Virus record (IMG/VR): IMGVR_UViG_3300031566_000235
Coordinates: 1 to 31,373 of that record
Source: a virus
DNA length: 31,373 nt
Strand: one strand, 5' to 3'
The notes under the pieces were generated by a model. The model worked only from the letters and a program-made list of their open reading frames with translations, did not search any database and was not told the origin of the DNA. Positions 15,101 to 22,501 of the stretch are shown here, one piece after another (within the stretch, counting starts at the first letter, position 1; each line of letters opens with the position of its first letter). Made by a program: the position numbers and the translations under genes.

Positions 15101-18073
15101 ATTGATTCCTTCCTGAAGGGCGTCAGTCCCTTCTCTTACTGGCTGACGCACAGTGCGGCCAACTGGCTCAAGCGGATCGCCGCGCGCCCTGGAGCACTGA
15201 CTGCCTACGTTAAGCTGAACAAAGCACTGGAGCTCGTCAATCAGGAGAGCGGGCTACCTGCCAAGTACGCTGGCTCGGTTGGGATTCCGGGTACGGATAT
15301 AAGGCTTCACCCGCTGGAGACGATAGTACCATTCCAGGCGGTGTTCTTCCAGAAGAAGTACCAAAGGGAAAACAAGAACCTGGTTGACGAACTGTTCCAG
15401 GCTGCCAGCGATGTTGGGCTGCGAGCCTTCCCGTTCATCGAACTGCCCCTACGGCTCACAGGAGTAGTGGGAGAGCCAGAGGAGATTGGCCGCTTTGCTC
15501 CACAGACTGGGGTGGTCTTGGCGATCACCGCCCTCTTGGGCATTGGCGGGCCACAGGGCATAGACCTGGAAGGCCCGATCAGGCAGCAACTTGGGATGCT
15601 CCCAGGTGGTGTCAGGGATCTCGCCGGGATGCTCCCAGGGGCTAACAGAGAGAGGATTGAGGCACAAGTGCTTCCAGGGGTTACACTGCCCGCTGGTGAG
15701 GGATTCCAGGCCAACCGCATTGATAACATGCTGGCGGCTGGGGCTGCCTTGAATCCAACGAAGGTGCAGCCCACGCTCATTGCGCAGGACCTCAACCGGC
15801 GAGCGCACGCAGGAGAGTTCTCTCTCAACACTGCGATGGGGGTCTTTGGCTCGCAGGACAAGATAGAGGCGCTGGCGAGAGAGCAGGGGTGGACTACATC
15901 ACAGTTGGAGGAAGCGCAGACAGTACTTCGTGATGGGGTACGGCTGGCGCAGATCAGCAGAGGGCTTCAGACGCTAACCTCGTATGGGCTGGGTCTTAGA
16001 GCCACCGTGCTAACGAAGGGAGAGCGAGAACAACTTGCGCTGGCCCAGGAGAAGCGGGCAACGATGTATGCCCCACTGACAGAGCAGGGAAGTAAAGAGG
16101 CGCTTCAGGCTCTCCAGCTAACCCATCCTGAGATGGGGCCATACGGGGTGAGGGGCTCTACCCTGCCAGGGGCCAGCCCAGAAGACCGTACTCCTGCTGA
16201 GCAGTGGCAGTGGAACGAGTACAGCCGGCGCGGTGACGAGATTCGGCGCGGGACTCAGACCAGGCTCGATGCTATCAGGCGGGGGACGCCCTGGGACAAC
16301 GAAGCAAGCCAGGCATTGTATGACCAGCAGAACGCCGATCTGGCGGCACTGCGGGTCGAGCTACACATTCCTGAGACAGGCGAGGTATTCCTGAGCTCGG
16401 TCTACGGTGCCAGCCCGGAGGAAGTACAGGCTATCCGGCGCAAGGACGTGTTGGCCGCTGTGAAGGCAGGGAGACCGAAGGCGGGCGACTTCATTGGGGC
16501 GGATGGTACGCCAGACTGGCCCCGGTACTACGAAGCGGTAGACGGCTACTGGGCCAACCTGACTGCCAGCATGAGGGAAGACCCGAAGATCGTGGCGGCA
16601 GCACAGGACTTGAGCAAGCGGACGGGGCAACTGGTCACTCCAGACAGCCTGTTGGCGGGGGTAGACCTGGCAGCCTACGAGGAGTACCAGAGGCAATACG
16701 ACAGCCCCACTGAGGCGGCGCTGAATGTCTGGGACACGAAGGTATCCGGTCCTGCCTGGGATGCATTCAATGCAGCACAGGCCCGTGGGGAGAAGGGTGC
16801 CCACGAGCGGTACATTGCGCCCATCCAGGAGATGCCTGCTGTTGATCTGATCGGGCAGATACAGGCCCTCTACCCTGGCCGGTGGACAGACAGGGAACTT
16901 GGTGTTGCCCTGCGGGATATGGAGATTCCGTCAGCAGCAACCATGTCCCTGAAGAAGAAGTCCCCGGAGGAGCAGGTGCTCTCTCAGGCGTCCAGCGGGT
17001 TCTGGGACCTCTACAACATTCAGATACCGCCAGGCGAACTGAGTTGGGAAGTACGAGAGATCCCGTCCGTGGCTGCCATTCTGGCCACAGAGGACAAGTC
17101 TACGATTCCCCTGGCGGAATACCAGAAGGCACAAAGGGACTTGGAGCTCTGGAAGCAGCAGAACGAGAACCCAGACTGGGGCTCACCGGAAGACTGGGCA
17201 GAAGCGCGGCGGCTAGATGATGAGTTTGAAATTTCGGCCGCCGAAAAGATCCCTGGGCTGGAAGGGATCATGGAAGCCTACAAGGCTATCCCTTACGAGG
17301 ATACCGCCGCCCGGGCAGCGTACAGAGTGGCGCACCCTCAGATAGACCAGCATGCTGACCTACAGATCGAGTTTGGGCTTGAGCCCGAGAACAAGCTCTG
17401 GGCTTATTACAACCTGGGGGGTGATGCGTTCTGGCAGTACTGGAACGAAGAGCTCCCGCCCGGCCAGATGATCTCAGACTTGAAGGACGATCCCTTGATA
17501 GCGCTTCTGCTGAATCCAGAGTCTAGGGAAACCGCCACCCCAGACCAGTGGCTTATGGGGCTGGAGATGGCGCGGAACTGGGGAGAGAAGAACTACACAG
17601 AAAAGTGGGGTACGCCAGAGGACTGGGCAGAGGCAAGAGCACAGGACGAAGAGTTCAAGACTTCGGCCGCCGAAACTATCCCTGGCTACGAAGCGATCCT
17701 GGCAGGGTACTATGACCTCCCCCCTGCATCTGCCGAGCGCCGGGCCTACAAGGCAGCGCATCCTGAAATAGGCCAGTACTTCGATGCGCAGGATGCCTTT
17801 GCTGCCACTCACGAACTGTGGGCTTATTACTACAAGGGCGGGCAGATGGGCACGTCATCCCTGGGCACGAACTACAGGTCGTCCGGGGGCAAGCGGTACT
17901 ACAAGCGTCGTGGTGGCGGTACGTATGCCCCCAACTTTGCGTACCAGGCGAAGAAGACGCCCAAGGTGTTCCTGGACACACCGCTGGCCTGGAAGAGCAC
18001 AATGCCAAAGCTGGAATACAGGTACCGGCCCACACCCCAGTGGAAGCTCGGGGCGAAGGCTTTGGGGTTGTAA
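12185..18073 (+). CDS. Giant 1962-residue virion-block protein, probably internal or ejected
   Basis: At 5.9 kb this is the largest gene, 19% of the phage. Its parts are as follows. Residues 1-220 are Pro/Ala-rich and disordered, with PSFGVPP at about 48 and 209. Residues 220-650 are helical and charged. Residues 650-1100 contain YLTSPGYAIRNWQGDM (about 780) and PFSYWLTHSAANWLKRIAARPG (about 980), which resemble phrases in large polyvalent/ejected phage proteins. A hydrophobic stretch, TGVVLAITALLGIGG, lies at about 1113. Two tandem 143-residue modules (about 1600-1885) share FW..., PEDWAEAR, SAAE.IPG and LWAYY. The end is basic and aromatic. It replaces a tape measure in position and size but lacks long coiled coils. 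I infer a podovirus-type internal protein delivered with the DNA. No enzyme motif was seen. Confidence 0.7.
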   Translation: MPSLADVRLHEQEEAKKKAAVKAGKQKPEWWREPAPTPAPRPAPVAPSFGVPPAVVEAARRGVAPPVNPFAAQAAAAPSRPPGLASPPLVVRPTVPGWRDAGAAQRAVASAVPPWQQMLPILPNAYPPEVLGWLKEHAPVGAVQYTYERIQDILQRAGEPVAGPGLAETAARGTGPARPGRPMSFAEMMAPPAMLAQTLSPEEAPRAQPSFGVPPGVVSETPSEAVERIVGGAYGRAWEMPGAVWRDVKRSPVTGGVARGAETAVKMALEAAQVPVRVVEESVGTLTQRAPGKHGVIPLAPTQHMTEEQEAQSAAIAESAGLGWHPGARWAISQGVLAAARLGASSINEYVATTYGNTPQSQAAVRQARMLGFSSYEAQREAVDRLMAGESLSTVVDGRDVMLYPPKPEDATPAELQRWQQDKAAADAYLAGVEARGEDRTSAAEEIQRTGRIPQSADLWNEVIGQFGLDPVNYIQGLKACQKVREARAAALAKYGGDTSEVEAIVKATAAAEVQALDDFGKQVTLVDDAVKEADDLPDALKAVREGPPSEAPWWESKLQATQGSPSELVWQQATQGPPGGTPLVSAEELAQRAGDAAYLEDQRRAATVLEARDKAASATYAVTQAADEGPRGNSIVDRMRNWLDTNSPIARTPRARAAKAANQTVQIFGTLLEGVDSPDEAAEIVHRFITAPETLVSHGGGLAISGAADEVRPLLAPLADVLDDPDFYSEEVFTLPEYLANLATEVSYQSLQAQGVGAAELSGWQKWVQTVKQFMGNLYLTSPGYAIRNWQGDMFTMSVDGTVSLVSRGTIDRGLARLGTVTPRIGGEAAGQMQLVEGLDDANNWVSKTWGQWKDFIGRGEESRYRRAFYTAFEAGLDWAPKIPDDVARLMDPDTVKAAEAGLAGCRNFDEMVDVVSKLEGLSPEATAALDVWAQGGVLSRGWSTARAVAVRVAQAAADFSLLDYIADETYIDSFLKGVSPFSYWLTHSAANWLKRIAARPGALTAYVKLNKALELVNQESGLPAKYAGSVGIPGTDIRLHPLETIVPFQAVFFQKKYQRENKNLVDELFQAASDVGLRAFPFIELPLRLTGVVGEPEEIGRFAPQTGVVLAITALLGIGGPQGIDLEGPIRQQLGMLPGGVRDLAGMLPGANRERIEAQVLPGVTLPAGEGFQANRIDNMLAAGAALNPTKVQPTLIAQDLNRRAHAGEFSLNTAMGVFGSQDKIEALAREQGWTTSQLEEAQTVLRDGVRLAQISRGLQTLTSYGLGLRATVLTKGEREQLALAQEKRATMYAPLTEQGSKEALQALQLTHPEMGPYGVRGSTLPGASPEDRTPAEQWQWNEYSRRGDEIRRGTQTRLDAIRRGTPWDNEASQALYDQQNADLAALRVELHIPETGEVFLSSVYGASPEEVQAIRRKDVLAAVKAGRPKAGDFIGADGTPDWPRYYEAVDGYWANLTASMREDPKIVAAAQDLSKRTGQLVTPDSLLAGVDLAAYEEYQRQYDSPTEAALNVWDTKVSGPAWDAFNAAQARGEKGAHERYIAPIQEMPAVDLIGQIQALYPGRWTDRELGVALRDMEIPSAATMSLKKKSPEEQVLSQASSGFWDLYNIQIPPGELSWEVREIPSVAAILATEDKSTIPLAEYQKAQRDLELWKQQNENPDWGSPEDWAEARRLDDEFEISAAEKIPGLEGIMEAYKAIPYEDTAARAAYRVAHPQIDQHADLQIEFGLEPENKLWAYYNLGGDAFWQYWNEELPPGQMISDLKDDPLIALLLNPESRETATPDQWLMGLEMARNWGEKNYTEKWGTPEDWAEARAQDEEFKTSAAETIPGYEAILAGYYDLPPASAERRAYKAAHPEIGQYFDAQDAFAATHELWAYYYKGGQMGTSSLGTNYRSSGGKRYYKRRGGGTYAPNFAYQAKKTPKVFLDTPLAWKSTMPKLEYRYRPTPQWKLGAKALGL
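13507..13519 (-). repeat. 13-bp dispersed palindrome, copy 8
   Basis: TTCGGCGGCCGAA in the giant gene, read as SAAE (residues about 441-444); symmetry extends to 15 bp. Confidence 0.9.
17233..17245 (+). repeat. 13-bp dispersed palindrome, copy 9
   Basis: TTCGGCCGCCGAA in the first C-terminal module of the giant protein, read as SAAE; symmetry extends to 15 bp. Confidence 0.9.
17662..17674 (+). repeat. 13-bp dispersed palindrome, copy 10
   Basis: TTCGGCCGCCGAA at the equivalent place in the second C-terminal module, exactly 429 bp (143 codons) after copy 9, again read as SAAE. The flanking codons have diverged while the 13 bases are identical. Confidence 0.9.
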
Positions 18074-18079
18074 ACTGAC

Positions 18080-18121
18080 CCCCTTGTAATCATTGATAGA
18101 CACTTAGCAAGGGGTTATAAT
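18080..18121 (+). promoter_or_regulatory. Strong internal promoter for scaffold and capsid, with overlapping inverted repeat
   Basis: The -35 is TTGATA (18093-18098) and the -10 is TATAAT (18116-18121) with 17-bp spacing, close to consensus. An inverted repeat, CCCCTTG (18080-18086) and CAAGGGG (18108-18114), brackets the -35 and fills the spacer, so a dimeric regulator could sit on the promoter. It lies in the gap after the giant gene and would give extra transcript of the proteins needed in most copies. Confidence 0.7.
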
Positions 18122-18179
18122 GAAGATCAGCAGGGGCCAGGTCCCTGCCAGACTTAACAAGCAACAGGAGGATTCCACC

Positions 18180-18941
18180 ATGACTATGTCGGAATTGTCC
18201 GGACAGAGTGGAGTTGCCCAGGCGGGAGCGACAGGCGAGAGTGCAGTTGCTCCAGTAGCCCCGGCGACAGCTGCTCAGGGCCAGACGATAGCCCCGAGTC
18301 AGGAGCAGCAAGCAGGAGCAGCCCCAGCGGCTGCCCCACCGAAGGTTGATCTCACGACACTGCCAGAGTTCAGGCAGTACCAGGCGGCTGTGGACCGCGA
18401 GAAGGAAGCGGCACGGCGCAGAGAACAGGCATACCAGCAGCAACTTGCAGCGGTCCAGGCGCAACAGGCTCAGTACGCTCAGCAAGTGGAAGCACTGAGA
18501 CTGAAGGGCGCCGACCCAGAAGAGGCCGTGCAGTACCTGCAGGCCCAACTGAGTCAGGAGCGCCAGCAGGCACAGGCAGCGATGCAGGTGCAGGCCAAGG
18601 CCGACGAGTTGCGGGAACGTGCTACGAAGATGCTGAGTTCCCTGGGGCTAGACCTTGAGACGCCTGAACTCGATATGAGTGGTGGGGCGACGGAAGCGGG
18701 CTACACGATGCTGCTCGAATCCGCACTGAAGATCGCTGCCGAGAGAGGCGGCGCGGCCAAGACTGAGGCCGAACAGGCTGCCCTCAGAGCTGCGCAGGCG
18801 GCGCAAGTAGAGACCGCCAGGCAGATGGGGGCGACCACCGTATCAACATCAACTGGCCCCGGTGCTACACCAACCGACCCGTTTGGGGGAGAGAAGGACC
18901 CGAGCAAGCGGCTGGCGATTGCGCTAGGGCTCAAGAAGTAA
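18180..18941 (+). CDS. Capsid scaffolding protein
   Basis: This is a 253-residue protein. Residues 1-55 are Ala/Pro/Gln-rich and disordered. Residues about 65-150 are a long Gln/Glu/Arg coiled coil (REQAYQQQLAAVQAQQAQYA). The remainder is helical with a lysine-ended C-terminus (RLAIALGLKK). This is the standard make-up of phage scaffolds, and it lies just before the major capsid gene. It would guide prohead assembly and then leave. I chose ATG 18180 because AGGAGG precedes it and the upstream frame start at 18120 falls inside the -10 box of the promoter. Confidence 0.85.
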   Translation: MTMSELSGQSGVAQAGATGESAVAPVAPATAAQGQTIAPSQEQQAGAAPAAAPPKVDLTTLPEFRQYQAAVDREKEAARRREQAYQQQLAAVQAQQAQYAQQVEALRLKGADPEEAVQYLQAQLSQERQQAQAAMQVQAKADELRERATKMLSSLGLDLETPELDMSGGATEAGYTMLLESALKIAAERGGAAKTEAEQAALRAAQAAQVETARQMGATTVSTSTGPGATPTDPFGGEKDPSKRLAIALGLKK

Positions 18942-18967
18942 CCTGATCCTTTGAGGAGGATTACGCA

Positions 18968-19942
18968 ATGGCAGCGACACTGAACGATTATGCCAAGCAG
19001 TCCAAGAGCCCTCTGAAGACTGCAATCCTGGAGAACCTGCTCCGGTACTCCGACCTGTTGGCGATTCTCCCGTTCGAGAACGTGGACGCGCTGACCTCGG
19101 TCGTGGTTCGTTGGCAGCATCTCCCGACTGTTGGCTTCCGCAAGATCAACGCCGGATACGCCGAAGCGTCTGGCCAGACCGACCAGGTCGAGGAAAGCGT
19201 CAAGCCCTTTGGCGGTGACGTGGACGTTGACCGGGTATTCGATCTGGTCAAGAACGTCATCCAACCGGTGGCCGTGACCCAGACCAACATGAAGCTGAAG
19301 TCCATTGGATACGGCTTCAACGACTACTTCATCAACGGCGCCCCGGCCTACGACGTGGACGGCTTCTACGGCCTGCAGTACCGTGTGGGCACCCTGCCCG
19401 CCCGGCAGTCGTTTGTCCTGGGAGTAGCCGGCACGCCCTTCGACGTGACCGCCGACGCCGACAACGAGAACGCTTTCCTGGACGGCCTGCACCGCCTGAG
19501 CAAGTACGTTGGCGGGGCTGACGCCTTCTTCATGAACGAGAACATGTGGTTGGGCGTGGGCGGTGTCCTGCGCCGGCTGGGCCTGCTTGACTCAAGCAAG
19601 GACCAGTACGACCGCGAGTTCGCCACCTTCGGGAAGGCCAAGCTGATCGACATCGGCGTGAGGGCCGACCAGGTGACCGACATCATCTCCGACACCGAAG
19701 ACCCCGGCGACGGGGGCGACGACACGACCAGTATCTACGCCGTCAAGTTCGACTCAGCTGAGGGCCTGACCGGGATTCAGCTGAACGAGATGGAAGCCTA
19801 CTGGGTCGGTGGCGACGATCACGAGCTGGAAGACAAGCCGGTGAAGCGTCTGCGGATTGACTGGGTGGTGGGGCTGGCCGGGTTCGGCTCCTACTACGCC
19901 GCTCGGATGAGCAACCTGATGCCCGCTGGCGACTGGAGCTAG
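18968..19942 (+). CDS. Major capsid protein (HK97-like fold expected)
   Basis: This 324-residue protein follows the scaffold gene with a GAGGAGG site. The N-terminal arm (LNDYAKQSKSPLKTAILENL) is followed by SDLLAILPFENVDAL and the E-loop-like stretch GYAEASGQTDQVEESVKPFGGDVDVD. A P-domain-like helix (AFLDGLHRLSKYVGGADAFF) and the terminal strand VKRLRIDWVVGLAGFGSYYA match the order seen in HK97-type capsid proteins. Its sequence is unusually rich in GC-ending codons compared with neighbours, as expected for the most highly made virion protein. Confidence 0.88.
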   Translation: MAATLNDYAKQSKSPLKTAILENLLRYSDLLAILPFENVDALTSVVVRWQHLPTVGFRKINAGYAEASGQTDQVEESVKPFGGDVDVDRVFDLVKNVIQPVAVTQTNMKLKSIGYGFNDYFINGAPAYDVDGFYGLQYRVGTLPARQSFVLGVAGTPFDVTADADNENAFLDGLHRLSKYVGGADAFFMNENMWLGVGGVLRRLGLLDSSKDQYDREFATFGKAKLIDIGVRADQVTDIISDTEDPGDGGDDTTSIYAVKFDSAEGLTGIQLNEMEAYWVGGDDHELEDKPVKRLRIDWVVGLAGFGSYYAARMSNLMPAGDWS

Positions 19943-19981
19943 GCTCCGGCCTCAGAGTCTAGGATATAGAAGGAGAAAATC

Positions 19982-20374
19982 ATGACTCACAAGCTAGCAA
20001 GAACCAGCGCGGCTGCGTTCGATGACGAACTGATGCTGCGGCGCGGTATCTACCGCCCCGTGGTTACAGACGACACCTCTGACGGCCTGGCCATCTATGG
20101 GACTGCTGCACAAGGGGCGACCATGAAGATCTCGGTCCCCGGCACGGACCCGGACGGCATTACGGTCGAGTTCGCCATCGAAGCGGCAGACGTTGATGAC
20201 GACGACAGCTACGAGGAAATCGCCCGCAGTGAACCCATCAACGCCACGGGCGAGTACCTGGTTGGCTTCAGCACTCAGCGGACCTGGGTGCGGCTGGTGA
20301 CAGAGGTTGAGGAAGGGTCGGAGTGTTCCTGCATTGGCAAGGTCAAGGTAGGGATCGTTCCTCTGGGAATCTAG
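19982..20374 (+). CDS. Small head protein, possible capsid decoration
   Basis: This is a 130-residue, acidic, beta-rich protein. Residues 40-130 alternate in beta-strand fashion (GITVEFAIEAADVDDDDSYE, then YLVGFSTQRTWVRLVTEV), suggesting one immunoglobulin-like or jelly-roll domain. AAGGAG precedes ATG 19982. It sits directly after the capsid gene and before a terminator, so it shares the strong capsid transcript. That points to a component made in high amounts, such as a decoration protein. The family is not recognised. Confidence 0.65.
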   Translation: MTHKLARTSAAAFDDELMLRRGIYRPVVTDDTSDGLAIYGTAAQGATMKISVPGTDPDGITVEFAIEAADVDDDDSYEEIARSEPINATGEYLVGFSTQRTWVRLVTEVEEGSECSCIGKVKVGIVPLGI

Positions 20375-20408
20375 TCGCGCACACTACAACTGAATAGCAC
20401 AAGTGACT

Positions 20409-20446
20409 GCGGGGCGGGTCTCCCTGGCCCGCCCCGCTTTAGTTTC
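20409..20446 (+). terminator. Intrinsic terminator after the capsid genes
   Basis: GCGGGGCGGG (20409-20418) pairs perfectly with CCCGCCCCGC (20428-20437) around a 9-nt loop, followed by TTTAGTTT. The stem is 10 bp and almost all GC. It would reduce transcription from the capsid promoter into the later genes. Confidence 0.85.
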
Positions 20447-20466
20447 TACACCAAGAAGGAAGCCCG

Positions 20467-21648
20467 ATGCCTATTAGCATAACCGCATTCGTAAAAACTC
20501 TGGCAGGAACGGCCGCCTACTCCAGTCATCTGCTACGCGCTATTGGGCCTTTGGGCTACTTGGCCCGGAGCCCCGACTTCGCTATAGACGTGGTGGGTAG
20601 GGATGAAGTTCTAGCGGCCGGCAAGGCAGCGGACGCGCTTCTGGACAAGGACCTCTGCCTGTTCGCACGGCAGTTCAGCAGGACACGAAACCAGGCAATC
20701 GTGAACAAGGTACACGAGCTTGGCGGCCAAGTCGTGTTCGACTGTGACGACGATCTGACCGGAAGGTACCATCCCAACTGGTCAGGCGACAAGTTTATCG
20801 AGATGCTTGGGCTGGCAGACTGCGTGACGGTGGCCACACCTGGCCTGGCCTCTGCCCTGGCCGAGTACACCAAGCACGAGCCAATCGTGCTGCCGAACTA
20901 CATTGTCCTGCCCTGGTTTGCTCAGGAGAGTGTAGAAACCGAGCGAGTGTTTTCTGCCGATACAATCACAGTGGGGCTGGTGGGAACGCATAATCACTGG
21001 CGGGGCGACTGGCAACCTGTGATAGAGGCTCTGGGCAGGCTGGCCCGAGACTACCCCAACGTCCAACCTGTCATAGCCAGTGGCTGGGTATCAGCAGAAG
21101 TACGCCAGGCTATCCCGCGCTTGGCAGTGATAAAGCCGGTATCCTACGCTGCATACCCTGGCCTGGTACGCCAGTTTGACATCGTGTGCTGCTGCCTTGA
21201 CCCAGACGACCGGTTCAACCAGGGCAAGTCCTCGATAAAGGCATTGGAAAGCATGGCAGCGGCCAGGCAGCTAGTCGCCGGCCTGGTGGGCGGGGCGGTA
21301 CCCGTGTGCACGGACATGCCACCCTACCGGGATATAGTCAACGGGCGCAACGGCCTGCTTGTTTCCAACGACCAGTGGTACGACGCGCTCACCCTGTTGG
21401 TACGAGACCGGCGCCTGCGCCATCGGCTGGGCGCGGATGGGCTTGAGTGGGTAACAGAGCACGGGAACATGAAACGTGAGGCCCATCGGTGGGGCGACGT
21501 CTACAAAGAACTTCTGGCGGGGCAGCTGCCCCGGAAACCTAGAGAGACTGTAATCGTAGCTCCAATTCGGCCGCCGAAGTTTCGGCTGGCGGCCTGGTTG
21601 TGGGCAACAGTTAGGAGGATCGCACATGGCACTAAAGACACGAAGTGA
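20467..21648 (+). CDS. GT-B fold glycosyltransferase (GT4-like) in the virion block
   Basis: This is a 393-residue protein. The N-terminal half has VVFDCDDDL (89-97), a phrase common in phage and bacterial GT-B glycosyltransferases, and LADCVTVATPGLASAL. The C-terminal half has NQGKSSIKALESMAA (251-265), GGAVPVCTD and NGRNGLLV, the usual nucleotide-sugar-binding layout of GT4 enzymes. It would transfer a sugar from a nucleotide donor; the acceptor is unknown. AAGGA precedes ATG 20467. It follows the capsid terminator and overlaps the next gene by 23 bp, so it is locked into the virion operon. Virion or cell-surface glycosylation are the two plausible roles. Palindrome copy 11 is near its 3' end. 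Confidence 0.8.
   Translation: MPISITAFVKTLAGTAAYSSHLLRAIGPLGYLARSPDFAIDVVGRDEVLAAGKAADALLDKDLCLFARQFSRTRNQAIVNKVHELGGQVVFDCDDDLTGRYHPNWSGDKFIEMLGLADCVTVATPGLASALAEYTKHEPIVLPNYIVLPWFAQESVETERVFSADTITVGLVGTHNHWRGDWQPVIEALGRLARDYPNVQPVIASGWVSAEVRQAIPRLAVIKPVSYAAYPGLVRQFDIVCCCLDPDDRFNQGKSSIKALESMAAARQLVAGLVGGAVPVCTDMPPYRDIVNGRNGLLVSNDQWYDALTLLVRDRRLRHRLGADGLEWVTEHGNMKREAHRWGDVYKELLAGQLPRKPRETVIVAPIRPPKFRLAAWLWATVRRIAHGTKDTK
21566..21578 (+). repeat. 13-bp dispersed palindrome, copy 11
   Basis: TTCGGCCGCCGAA near the end of the glycosyltransferase gene. This is the one coding copy not read as SAAE; it encodes IRPPK. Confidence 0.9.
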
Positions 21649-22498
21649 CATCATAGGTGCGGTAGCGGACGCATTCGGTGGCTTCCGCAGAGTGGTGGCA
21701 ACGGGTGGCAGTACCACAACCATCGTTGATGCGGCCAACCTGATGGAGCCTGACTCGTATTGGGTCGGGCACTACGCCTACGTGGTGACCGACGCTGGTG
21801 GACTGCACGCCGCCCCGGAAGGGCAGGAACGGCCAGTTGTGGGCTACGATCTATCGGCAGCCACCCTCACCGTCTCCCCTGCATTCACGATGGCCATTGG
21901 GGCAGGGGACGTGTGTGCTCTTGCGCAGGAGCGCCGCACCGTCTTCGAGTCTGCGATCAACGAAGCGATCCGGGCAGCAGAGATGACCTGGCTGGTGTTT
22001 TCCTCGAACGAGGCCATTGTTCTCGATGAGGATGACTACGAGTACGCTCTGCCTGCAGGCCTGGTGACCCTCAACCGTGTCCTGGTTCGGGCAGAGGATA
22101 CCGAGCCCTGGATGGACGTGCCGGCCAGCAACTGGCGGGTTACTGGCCTGCCAGGCGCACAGGAACTGGTCTTCAACTCCTGGAATGGCTTGAGCGAGGA
22201 CTACACGCTCAGGATCGAGTACTACGCCAGGCCGGCAGAGATGGCCACCGACACTGCCACACTCGGGGTTGGGGAGCCGATGGAACGAGAGATGGTGAGG
22301 TTCGTGACACTCTATGCTCTCTACTGGCTGCATGACCGGGCAGCGAACAAGAATGAATCGGCAGCCACCTTCCAGGTGCACTACACCAAATCAGATAGCT
22401 ACCTTAAACTGGCAATGGACGTCAAGGCCCGGGCAGCAGGTTCGTGGCGTGAAGCTGGCAGGATACACACTGCAAGACCAAGCCGGGCCAGGGGGTAG
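21626..22498 (+). CDS. Head-tail connector-like protein
   Basis: This is a 290-residue protein. Its order is an N-terminal helix (KTRSDIIGAVADAFGGFRRV), a beta-rich middle with a strand pattern like a small barrel, a helical segment (ERRTVFESAINEAIRAAEMTW) and a helical C-terminal half (EREMVRFVTLYALYWLHDRA). The shape matches phage adaptor/head-completion proteins, which bridge the portal and tail. AGGAGG precedes ATG 21626 inside the glycosyltransferase gene. It ends 3 bp before the tail gene. The role is assigned from layout and position, not from a diagnostic motif. Confidence 0.6.
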   Translation: MALKTRSDIIGAVADAFGGFRRVVATGGSTTTIVDAANLMEPDSYWVGHYAYVVTDAGGLHAAPEGQERPVVGYDLSAATLTVSPAFTMAIGAGDVCALAQERRTVFESAINEAIRAAEMTWLVFSSNEAIVLDEDDYEYALPAGLVTLNRVLVRAEDTEPWMDVPASNWRVTGLPGAQELVFNSWNGLSEDYTLRIEYYARPAEMATDTATLGVGEPMEREMVRFVTLYALYWLHDRAANKNESAATFQVHYTKSDSYLKLAMDVKARAAGSWREAGRIHTARPSRARG

Positions 22499-22501
22499 AC
22501 C

